Shown: piece by piece, positions 25,059-37,000 of the stretch
How the letters are laid out: each line of letters begins with the position of its first letter
Numbering within the stretch: the stretch's first letter is position 1
NCBI GenBank assembly: GCA_012845835.1
Contig: JABAKD010000014.1
Span: 5,255,896 to 5,319,895 of the forward strand
Direction of reading: 5' to 3'
DNA from: Undaria pinnatifida
Taxonomy: Eukaryota; Sar; Phaeophyceae; Laminariales; Alariaceae
Length of the DNA: 64,000 nucleotides
Notes under the pieces: model-generated
Seen by the model: only the letters and a program-made list of their open reading frames with translations
Databases searched by the model: none
Told to the model about the DNA's origin: nothing
Made by a program: the position numbers and the translations under genes

Positions 25059-28000
25059 GGTTGTTGTTGTTGTTGTTGTTGTTGCTGTTGCTGTTGCTGT
25101 TCCTGTTGCTGTTGCTGCTGAGTAGTTGTCGTTGTTGCTGTTGTTGCTGTTGTTACTGTTGCTGTTGGTCTGCCTGGTAGATGAAACGGGACGTGCTGTG
25201 CATGGTGTTGGGGTAGTAGACGCCAATATGCTGACAACTATGTTAATAGTTGTGCGTAGCATGTACGCAGGCCAACCCACCACCAACCGTCCCCAGATCC
25301 CCAACCGCTGTCTTAACTTGCTCTTGTCGGTCTTGATGATGTTGTTGGTCTATTTACTTGATAGGTCAAGCAGGACGGACGAAGCATAATGGCGCACCAC
25401 CGACAGTCCTAAGATTATTTAATGATCTCTTCCCCTCCTTTTGTTTGTCTTGGTGTTGTTGGTGTGCTTGGTAGATCAAGCAGGACGTGCTTAGCATGAT
25501 GGTGCAGTACCTGAGGAGCGAAAAACTGTTCATGGCGGCCGTGGTCATCCAGGACGAAGCCAACATGAAGACCGCAGAACAGAAGGTATTAACGTTTTTT
25601 TTTGTAAAAATGAAAAGTACGCGTTAGCTGTGAAGTACGGTGTTCATATTTAGTAAAAATGAACAATACGCGTAAACTGTGAAGTGCGGTATTCGTATTT
25701 TGTAAAAATGAAAAATACGCGTCAGGTTCGAGGTGTTTATTGTATTCAGTAAAATTGAAAAGTACGCGTCAGCTGTGAGGTCCAAAAAAAATTAGGCAAA
25801 ACTCATACGATTCGCCAGCTGCATGTGATGCTTCGACCGAATATTTAGAGTATACTGGTTTGCCACGAAGGTTGGCATCCCCAAACACTAGGGCTGTGAT
25901 TTGGCCGAACCCACAGTAAGAGAAAACGGACTTTGAAGCGGTCAAATCGGCTTGTCACTCCTTGTGATGCACATATCAAAACCTCTTTGACGCCCTGTGA
26001 TGCGCATACCATAATAGTACTACTAATGTATACCTTGCATGCAGTAGTGGGTTGCCAGGTTTAAGAGCGCCCACATCAAGAGAAAGTCCGAAGTGGACTT
26101 AAAAGCGATCAAATTGGCTTGTCACGTCATGTAGCTACTATACTAGGATATCTAGGATTGTAACGCCCGTACTAAAACCTACCTGGTATATGATACCTGG
26201 TATGGTGAGTACCCCGATTTAAGAGCGCCCCGTGACAAGCCGAAACATGCACTCTTAACTACAAAGCGCTCTTAGCTGTAGTGGGAAATACATAGATTTT
26301 AGTGTGGCGAGACATGTTGAGTTGTCCGCTCTTAACTCCCGAGTGCTCTTAACTCGGGTGCTCTTAAATCGGGGTGCCCACTGTACCTAATTTTGATATA
26401 AGGTCGGCACGGAGGTAAGAGCAGTAACACTCGCCTGTTACGAGGGGCTCGTAAATCGGGTACCCCACCGTGGTTGTTAGGTGGGTGGTCAAGTACGCCA
26501 GTGAACTTAACTGACTTGCGTTGTATTTGTATACAACACACATGGGGCAAGGCCAATTAACTGATACCTGGTACGTACGTACCTAATCGTTGCGGTGTAC
26601 TGGCATGTCGTGTACCAGGTACTGGCGTGCCGTGTGTCATCCTGTGTCAAGTCTTTATTATTAATAGTACAACACACACGATGATGAACCGCGAACGGCG
26701 CCAAGTCAGCTACGTAAGCAAAACTCCTCCACATACTACCGCTTGTAGACTAATACCAGGTAAGCTCTAAACTTTTTGTTTCGGCTGGTCGATGTTGCTT
26801 GCTGAGGTACCTGCGTGGTGGCTATATTCTTTTTTTTTTTTTTTTCAACAGCGTTTTTCCCCCTATTCAACTTGCCACACACCCTGGATTATAAGCCTAC
26901 CATATCCTCCCGAAGGGGAACCTTGTAACTATTACTGACTGCAGTACCTAGCCTAGTAACCACTAGTCGGCGGCTTCGTCAGTCACTGCACAGTCCTAGT
27001 CGTTGTCGTAAATTGGCCTATCGTGTGTCATGCCGTGTGTCTTGCCGTCTAGGCTCGGCGTGCTAAGGGAAGCCGTCTCCGGAAGGCCACGCTGGAGGGC
27101 GACTGGCCCATGGTGATCGGCCTGATTACCAAGAACATCTCGCGGCTGCACCACAAAAGGTTCCTCTACGCTGTCTACCGTCAGGTACTGCTCTACCTCA
27201 AGTTATTCAGCTACTGCTACTGTAGTAAATATTAATACTACTGCTACTTGCATCGCAAGTACTGGTTAGGTATTGCTGTTCGATAGTGCTTCTGCTACTG
27301 CTACTGCCACCACTGCTAAGCTACTGCTGTTGCCACTGCGTCTGCTGCTGCTGCTGCTACTTCTAGTGTTTCTACTGACCCTCGCACTGCACCAGCAAGG
27401 ACACATTCACACCAACATAGAAACACCCACTGCGACTACTGCTGCGGCTGCTACTGCTACTACTTCTAGTGTTTCTGCTGGCCCTCGCACTTCACCAGCA
27501 AGGACAAATTCACACCAATGAAACACCCCCGTTCCCTGCTTCCAAGGAACACCCCCCCCCCCCCTACCACTCCACGACTATGGCCATGCGCAAACTGAGT
27601 ACACCCCCCCCCTACCACTCCCGAAAACACTACAAAACCCAGGGATACCCAGAACAACGTATTCGCACACTTTTACTCACACATTTGCCACACACACAAA
27701 AAAATGTTCCATTTCCTTGCTCCCAAGGAACTGAGTCTTCTCCCGCCCTCCCCACTCCCGGAAACGCTAAAAAGAACAGGAGTACCTAGAGCTGATCGAG
27801 CGACAGAGGTACCAGAAGGCTCTTGCGTTCCTCAACCGGCGTCTTAGCCTCCCCCCCCCCCCTCTCATGTATCCTTAAGATTACGGCTATGCATGAAATG
27901 TGTACACTCCACCCCCCTCCCCTCTCGCCTACCGCTCCCGAAAACTCTACGAAACCCAGGAGTACCTACGATACAGCAACATATCCCCACACGCATACTC

Positions 28001-31000
28001 AGATACTTTCCTCACCGAAAAGAAAATACTCCCGTTTCCTGCTCACAACTCCCCCCCTCCCCAAAATACATGATAAAACCCAGGAGTATCTAGAGTTGAT
28101 CGAGCGACAGGAGTACCAGAAGGCTTTCGCCTTCCTCAACCGGCGCCTGAAACCCATGGAGGGCACCGCGGCCTCTACACCGAACGAGTTCCTAAACCTC
28201 TGCTACCTTCTCACTTGCAAAACCGTTGCGGACGCGAGCCACTTCAGGCAGTGGGAAGGCGTGTTAGGCGGCCGGGAGAAGCTGGCGGACGAGCTGGCAA
28301 GGTGAGCGATACTTTTTTTTCGTTATAGGTCTTAATCAACTGTTTTCAGTTTTTTTTTCCGAATTTCCACATTTTTTCCGATTCACTTCTATGTTGCAGC
28401 TTGTGAACGTGAATGTTGATTCAAAATTTTATCTCACAGCTGAAATGTGGTTTTCGTTTTTGGTAAATATTACGTGGACCTTTGTTTTTTTGCGGCAGCC
28501 CGAGGCAGTACTTTGTAACTTTCTAAGTTTTGGAAACATGAGAATAGAAGCAAGCGGACAGGGCTTTAGGTCTGCTTTGTTATCCTCCCTGCGGAAGTTG
28601 AGAAGATAACAGAGTGCCAAAGGAAGCTAATGAACTTTACACCGGCCTCACGGGTATTACAACGTTTTTTCGCATCTAACGTCTTGCTTATATATTACAC
28701 CTGGTAGCTTTTTCCGGATTTCCCCGCGGATACTTGTTTTTCGACGGCATCGGCCACATTTTTTTCCAATTTCTTGGACCAGTTGTTTTTTCACAACTCA
28801 AGTCTTGCACCTGGTACAATACCTTTTCTCGGATTGCCCACCTGATACATATTTTTCCGGCTTGCTCGCTGATTACCCTTCTTTTCGGATTGCCTCTTGA
28901 CACATCCTTCTCCGATTGCCCCGCTTGCACTACACCTTTTTTCGGCCGGTGCAGATTTGTGGAGCTGGAGACGGGGACGCTCGCGCACCCCTCCCCCATG
29001 CCCCCCGACCGGCTGATGACGCTCCTGCAGCAAGCTGTGGCGTTTCAGATCGACAGCGGCCGCTACCACCCCAATGTACGAGTACGAGTACGATTGGACT
29101 ATTAGTATAGACCAATGCTACGGTACCATAAGGGTCCCTTATTGGGGGCTTTTTTTACGGTGGCTTGGGGTCACTCGCCGCGCGAGTTACCCCTTGTTCC
29201 CTGTGGCCATAGGACCTCTTGTTCCCTGTGGCCATAGGACCCCTTGTTCCCTGTGGCCATAGGGCTATCGTGCTGTTTTTTGTTTTTTTTGTATGAATCC
29301 CCAGTAGGATGGTTACGTAGCTACGCTGCGAAAAACAGATCACCTCGTAACGTGTTTTCGTCGGAGAGTTATAGGAGTCACTCGCGCCAGTGGCTCAGAC
29401 CGGTAGTGAAAATTGGGGGTACCCCCCTACCACCGTAGCCTTGATCAGAGGTATACCCTTTTTTGGCTTTGACCCGGTAGTGAAGAACAATTGGGGGTAC
29501 CCCCCTACTATCGTAGCCTTGATCAGAGGTATACCCTTTTTTGGCTCAGACCCGGTAGTGGAAATTGGGGGTACCCCCCTACTACCGTAGCCTTGATCAG
29601 AGGTATACCCTTTTTTGGCTTTGACCGGTAGCGAAAATTGGGGGTACCCCCCGTACTACCGTAGCCTTGATCAGAGGTGTACCCTTTTGTGGCTTTGACC
29701 CGGTAATGAAAAAAAAATGGGGGTACCCCCCTACCACCGTAGCCTTGGTCAGAGGTATACCCTTTTTTGGCTTTGACCCGGTAGTGAAAATTGGGGGTAC
29801 CCCCCTACTACCGTAGGCTTGATCTAGAGTTGGTACCCCTCGTCGGCAGGCAGGCGGGCCGGGTTATGGATGGCGGGAGAGGTTTTTTATGGGTGCAAAA
29901 TGTTGTGACTGGTCAGACTGTATTGTCTATACAGTTAGGCCAACGAATAAGACATGTGACCTAATTGGAATGCTAGAGTTACTTTTTGGCGATAACTGCT
30001 GCTGCTGCTGTTGTTGTGGTAGGACTGCCATACTACCTGTCGACACTCGCATGTACCTGGCATGTGATACGATCATCATGGATTTCTCGTCGTCCCGACC
30101 GGTCCGTTGCTTTGTCCCTTCATTATATACAAACCTCTATAATCGCTCCATAACCTCGTACTTTCAATAAGATGAACTGATCTAAGACCATACCGTACAC
30201 CCCTTGGCAGTACTCTGTTGCTTTTACGGCCCGTCTCCGCTTCACCTGTCTTACGGGCATGCACCGAGCCGCAGGCGGGCGTCTGCCCGCCTTGACAAAG
30301 CCCCTTTGGTAGTCTTACATCATACACATGCAAAACGCTGTATTTGCACATATTTGTGAAAACGTATCCAGGTGACGCCGCGGGCTTCGACATTAGCGCG
30401 AGACTACTGCTGCCCTGCCGTCCCGGACTCGGCGAGGGACGTCTACACCGGCCACTCTTCGGGTGTAAAATGCATCACGTTTGTGGGGGAGGAGGCATTA
30501 TTGATGGCCTCCGGGGGCGGGGATGGGGACATATGTCTGTGGCCTACGAACCCCGGGGGGGAAGGCGATGATGGCGATGAAGATGGCTATGGTTATGAAG
30601 ATGGAGGCGTTTTTGAGGGTGGAGAAAGGAGCGATGGTGGTGGTAGTGGTGGTGGTGACGGTGGTGGAGGCTATCCCTGCGCAGAAGAAGAAAACCTGCG
30701 GCGTTTCTCTGGTGGCGCCGGAAACCGTCGACGTGGGCTGGGCAGCTTTAGCGTGGGGTTGGGGGTAGAAAACGGGGAAAAGTTCGGCCGTGATGGTGGC
30801 GATAGCGCGGGGGGGGGAGGCGGGGGCGGAGGCGGGGCGGGGAGGGAAGAGGGCAGGAGAGGGCTGGGATGGGGGGGGGGGGGGGGGGAATCGAAGGACG
30901 GTTGCCCCTGTTTTGAAACTCAAGGGGGGCACCAGGGGAGAGGAGAAAGTGCGAGTGTGGGACGTGGCGTCTAACAGACGGGGGGATTTGCTGGCGAGCG

Positions 31001-34000
31001 GGTGGGGGGACGGGGTTGTTCGCCTGTGGTCGCTGCCTCCGGGGGACCAGCTTATGTCGGGAGGTGCGCTAACACTTGTGTTTTATTACTGGAAATAATA
31101 TCCCACGCTAATTCCAAGAAGTTGTGTCCCCTAAAACGTGGACACGGTTCCAAAAGGTTGACCCGTTTTACCGCTCCAAATTTTGCGAAATAGAACAAAA
31201 AAATGTTCCTAAGGCAGGGATGTACTTCTGAAATGGTCAAAGGCGGAGAGGGGAGGGGTGGGGTGGGGGTGTTTCCCTCCGGTCGATGGCAGCGAGTGGA
31301 GGGGGGTAGTGAAGGGGGCGGAGAGGGTGGTGTGTTGCATGTAGGCCGGCGGGTAGCGAATGAGGGGAGGGCGGGGGTCTTGAAGGGCGCCTTGCGACCC
31401 GGTGCTACACGATAGAGGTGCACCAGTTTATTTCTGAGGTTCCTCACTTTGGGAGGTCAAGACACGTCCTTCTTAACCTAAAAACCTATTTTGACAAAAC
31501 TAAAACTGCCATCGAATGCAAAATCCCATGTGGCCCAGGTATATAAACGAGAATCATTACGCCAAAAAGAAATGACCGATTTCCGACGATTTTGGGTTAA
31601 GGAGCCCCGTCATATTCAGAAACCATTTTTTGAGACAAAAAGTGCTACCTCTATCGTGGCACGCGTCTTTTCCGCGCACACGACACGTTTCGGCACGAAA
31701 TCTAAAGAGCATAACAGCAGCGACAACAACAATCATAACAGCCACCACCACTCTCATTGCGACAGTAACCATCACAACGTCCACCCAAACCACAACAACA
31801 ACCACAACAATCACAACAACAGCCACCGCCATAATCACCGCCACCACCACGACCCCCCCCCCCCCCCCCGCTCGCCCAGGGCTAAAGCAACCCCCGTCAA
31901 TAGAGACGCGTATAGAGCCGCGCTCAATCCTTAGGGGGCATGGTGACGGGCTCGGGTCCTCAGCCCCTGATGTCTACAGCGTGGAGTTCCACTCAGCGGA
32001 GGCACACGTTGTCACCGCGGGACACGACCGAACCGTTCGCCTATACGACGTAGAGACGAGCCAGGTGTGTGGGAGGGCAGGGGGTAGAGGAGGCGTAAAC
32101 AGTTTATAGGGGGGGTTGTTCTCAATTTGTGCATGGCCTTAGCCATATGACCCTATGGGGAGGGGGGAACTAATACATGTAGGAATTAGAGTGTGATACT
32201 CTTCGCAGCAGTAAAATGTGCCGTGTGGAGTTTTACTCGGCGGAGGCTGACGCTGTTACGGCGGGGTGCGACCGAACCGTTCGTCTATACAACGTAGAGG
32301 CCAACCAGCCAAGTGCGTCCGGGAGGGAGGCGTTCGTACCGTTGGTATTTCCCAATCGCCGGGAGCTCCTATGCCGTTTGCTGGCGTTATTCGTTGTGGA
32401 AATACCCCCTGCATGATTCAACTACACCCATAATTGGGAGACCAATTACCAGGAATAGGTTTTGCAACAGTGTAAGGGTACAGTGTGAAGTTCCACCCAG
32501 AAATGAAGTTCCACCCATAAAAGGCGCATTTTGTCACGGCGAGGCACGACCGAACCGTGCTATTGTGCAAGGTAGAGACCGGCCAGGTGCGTTGGTGGGG
32601 GGGGGCGGGAGGGGGGGGAAACCAGGAGGACTCATTGATGGTAAGCGAGGGGGAGAGCGGGGGGGGGGGGAGGACTGGCAGATGCAATCGAGGCATGCGG
32701 CGTCGTGAAGCGACGCGCAGGATGGTTTTGCGTTTTTTGTGTATTGTTGGTTTGGTTTTGGTTTGCAATTTCTTTTTTCCTTTTTTTTTCTTTTTTGGCG
32801 TTCCTTTTTTTTTCCGTTTGACAGGAGGTGAAGGTGTTCGGCGGACACGAGGCAGGAGTCCTGCACGCGGTGAGCAATCCTTACGGCAACCTCCTCGTCA
32901 GCGGCGGGAGGGATAGCGCCATCAACTTCTGGGATGTCATGAGCGGGGTGTGCGTCAAGACTCTCAGGTGATCCGACGCTGCGCTACCCTCCCCTATCCC
33001 TCTGGTATTCTATATCGCATGCACCGCAACCTAACGTGCAGAGAGGAACGCCTCCCCACCCTCATACCCCCCGCCGCCTATACTCCCACCCCACTCTCGC
33101 CCCGACCTCCACGTCGCATGTTCTTGGGTATAATCATCGCTTTCTTCAGCTAAACAGCGAATGCGGTGACTTCGGTTGACCTGATAATGGATGGCATGTA
33201 TGTTTTGGCCACCTCTAGGCACGGTCCCCCGACCCCCGTATACACCCAGCCACCCCCATCCACAACTCCCGCTCACGTCCCCTCCCTTATTCCGCGTGGT
33301 CCTCTTGTACGAGTTTGTTTCAGTCAAGCGGTGGGTGCGGTGGCTTCGGTTGACCTGACTCCGGACGGCGTATATCCACCTCCACCCCCCCCAGCCCCCT
33401 CCCCCCGCCCCCCCTCGCCGAACGTGTTCCTCATGTACGAATATCGATTTTCACAGCCAAGCATTGGGTGGGGTAACGCCTGTTACTCTGGCTATGGACG
33501 GCATGTACCTCTTGGTCAGCTCTAGGCACGGTCCCCCACTACCCCTGTATACCCCCCGTACCCCCACCTCCACCTCCCACCACCCCGACCCCCCCCCCGC
33601 CCCCAAGCCCCCCCCCACCCCAACCCCGCTCACCCCCGACCTCCATATCATCCCCACCCCCACCCCCACCTCCACCCCACTCTCCCCACCCCTATCCTTA
33701 CACTGCGCGTTCCTCATATACGACTGCTGATTTTTCAGCCAAGCAGTGAGTGACGTGACGTCTGCAGACCTGACTGTGGACGGCATGTATCGAACCCCTC
33801 TACCCCAACCCCCTTCAACCCCATCTTCCCCTACTCACGCCCACCCTCACCCCCACCCTCGCCCTGTGACCTCCTGGTGTATGAATATCGGGTAGTAAAA
33901 CCATGCAGTGGTTATACCTTCCACACCGCCACCCCCACCGCCACCCCTTCTCATGTGTAAATATCGATTTTTGCAGCCAAGCTGTCGGTGCGGTGACGTC

Positions 34001-37000
34001 TGTTGACCTGACTATGGACGGCATGTACCTCTTGGCCAGCTCCAGGCACGGTCCTGTGCGCACGTGGGACGTCCGGATGGGCCGCCCACTTCTCCGTTAT
34101 AAGGTTGGGGGGGGGGGGGGGGGATGGAATATATGGGACACTGCTCTAGCGTAGGTGTTTGCGGTGTGGGCACTCGGTTCGGCTGTTACACGGCATTTCA
34201 TAACGGAAAATGTTGAAACTGTTGATAGATTATGTTTACAGTAGATCACGGCGCGTGAACCCGTCCCACCGGTTCCTCCGTTTGTGCGATGAAATCAGGG
34301 ATCTCTTTGCTACGACTTTTTTATAACGTATCGTAACGCCAACATGTAGGATCTGTTAGCAGGTTAGATATATTGTGATCTGTGCGGCGCCCGACATAGG
34401 CACACCCGTCCCTCCGATGTATTATGAGACGCTCCAGAGCGTATCTGTCGGGCGCGTGAGCTCGTTACCACCATCCCTTCGCTCGTGCGATAATCACAGG
34501 GGTCTGTATTGTATGGCACAGATCTTGCGCACATTTTTCGTAACGGTGAATATGGTATGGGAATATGTAAATAGGCCACCTACGATAGATCGTGATCTGT
34601 TTGGCGTGTGAACTCCTTACACCCATCCCACTGCTCGTACGTTGAAAACAGGGATCTCTGTGACACGGCACAGCATCTCGCTACGGAATATGTGGGATCT
34701 GTTCTCAGATGATCTAGATTGCGATCTGTCCGGAGCGAGCGTGTGAACTACTTACGCCCGCCTCTCCGCTCGTGCGACAAGAACAGGGATCTGTGTGATA
34801 CGGCTTTTGCAGAACATCTCTGAACGGGAATTTATAGAATCTAGACGAGCTACAGTAGATCGTATCTGTCTGGAGCGTCATTCGTTTCACCGCCCCCTCT
34901 GTTGATGCGGTGAAACGATACGTATGATACAGCTCCTGTACGACATATCGGAACTCGGCAAACATACCATATATTACAAGATGATCTACTGTAAGTCGTG
35001 ATTTTAAATAGTTATTTTGAACACGTTGTAAATTCGATAAATTGAGGGTCGATAATCATATTTGCAGCTGCGTGATACACCGGTCGCTCGTTTGTACGTA
35101 TGTATTATCCTTTGAATATATATGACTCCTACGGATGCTTTGTCCGGTGCGTGACGTCTTACACCTGTCTCTTCGCTCGTGCGATGCAAACAGGGACACC
35201 AGAACACTAGGAGCAGCTTCCTTCGTGCCACCTTTGGGGCGGAGGAGGGTCTCGTGATCGGAGGTAGCGATGATTGCAAGGTCTACGTCTGGCACCGCCG
35301 GGACACGCAGGTGAATTGTTTTTCCATCCCATATTTATTGTCTTCGCACAAAGTCGTTTCCATTTCCCTCCTTGTTCGTTAATCAGATCCGGGATCACAT
35401 AGCACGCCCTTTCCCCCCCCCCCGTTCGGTACAGTCCTTCATTTTTGTCCCGAAAAAGGCTCAGTATTTTTGCCCTTCATCCCTCGTCGAATTGTGCATA
35501 CACACCGCTGTTATTTATACGAGCAGGCGTTTTCTGTGATATTTGTTTTTTGCGAGAGAGAAAGTCCCTCGGGGGGGGGCTCGAACTCGCGAAATCGAAG
35601 TTGGTAGTTGCGAAATTTGATTGGTTGGTGTGGCTGTGAATTGGTTTAATTGGCTGGTCGGTTGGGTGAAAGGTTGTTTTGGTTGATTAGCCGACTGGTT
35701 GGTTTTTGTTGTGATGATTGGAGCCGCACTCCTCTACAGTAGGAGATTTGGCGCGATACACACCTGGGTTGGTGTAATTGATTGGTTGGTTGGTTGGTTG
35801 GTTGGTGGGAGGGTTGGTTGGTCGGTCGGTGGGTTGGTTGGTTGGTTGGTTAGTCGATTGGCTGGTTGATTGGTTGGTTGGTTGGTTAGCTGACTGGTTG
35901 GTTGGTTGGTTGGTTGGTTCGCTGGCTGTTTGGTTGGTTGGTTGGTTTGATTTTGATATTATTTTGATTGGCTGGTTGATAATCGGGTTGTTGCGGTTGT
36001 GGTTGCTTTGGTCGGTTGTTGGTTAGTTTATTCGATAGGTTGGTTGGTTTCTTTGTTGTTTGTTGAGCGAGATTTTGGGATTAAAATGGTATCGTCTGTG
36101 TCGTAAGCTCACTTTTTTGGTTGACCGGGTTTGCCCTCTGTGTTAGCGATTGGTGGGTTGATCGGTGTAGGATTTCTGTTCTTTTGATTAAAAATAATAA
36201 TTGGCATGTTTGCGATGTACCAACTTTGGTTGGGTAGAAGTTGGGTACGAAATTATATAGAATGATAGTATCGAAGCCGTCGAACGACACAATCCAAGGC
36301 CAGCCCAACCCAGCCCACACCTTGCGTGACATACGGTACTGCAGACAGCTCGACAAGACCAAACGCCTCGTAAAAATCAGCAAAAATTACGTAAGAAATA
36401 TGTTTTCCTACCATCTTTTTTAAGTGCCAACCGAATTTGTTCGTGGGTTGGTTGACCTTGGGCATCGTCGGTTTCAATTAGAACAAGAAAAAAGAAAAGT
36501 TTGGAAATCGCAAACACCCTAGTATTGACATACAGCGGTACCAGGTATGATCTGCCAGATCTAGGATCTTCGGTATTTGATACCAGGTATTTGATAATTG
36601 ACCCTTGGATGGTTGATCCTTGGTCCTTGATCTGTGATCGTTTCATGTTATTTTTATCTCGATTTTTGGATCCTGGATCATTGATTCTGAATCTTCGATC
36701 TTGGATCTTGCATCAGTGATACTGGATCTTTGATCTTGGGTCTTGGATCTTATCTAAGATCTTTAACCTTGGATCGTGGATATTTTGTTCTGATCTTGGT
36801 GATGTAATCGTTGATCGTTGGTCTATTCGTCAACTTGTAGCTGCTGTAAGCAAATATGTCGGTTGATGGTCTAGTTTTGTCCCGTCAAGGCCTCGTTAGT
36901 AATATACTGGTTTTGTACGGAGCGGTTCTTGACGGTCTAGTTTTGTCCCGTCAAGGCCTCGTTAGTAATATACTGGTTTTGTACGGAGAGGTCCTTGACG

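Noticed and set aside
24852..25304. Poly-Thr, poly-Gln and poly-Leu frames
   Set aside because: Created by the (TTG)n/(TGC)n microsatellite.
25475..29075. Assignment of the LisH-CTLH protein to WDR47
   Set aside because: The first exons resemble WDR47 too, but the CRA end (PPDRL...LLQQAV...YHPN) and the last two WD40 blades match WDR26/GID7 better.
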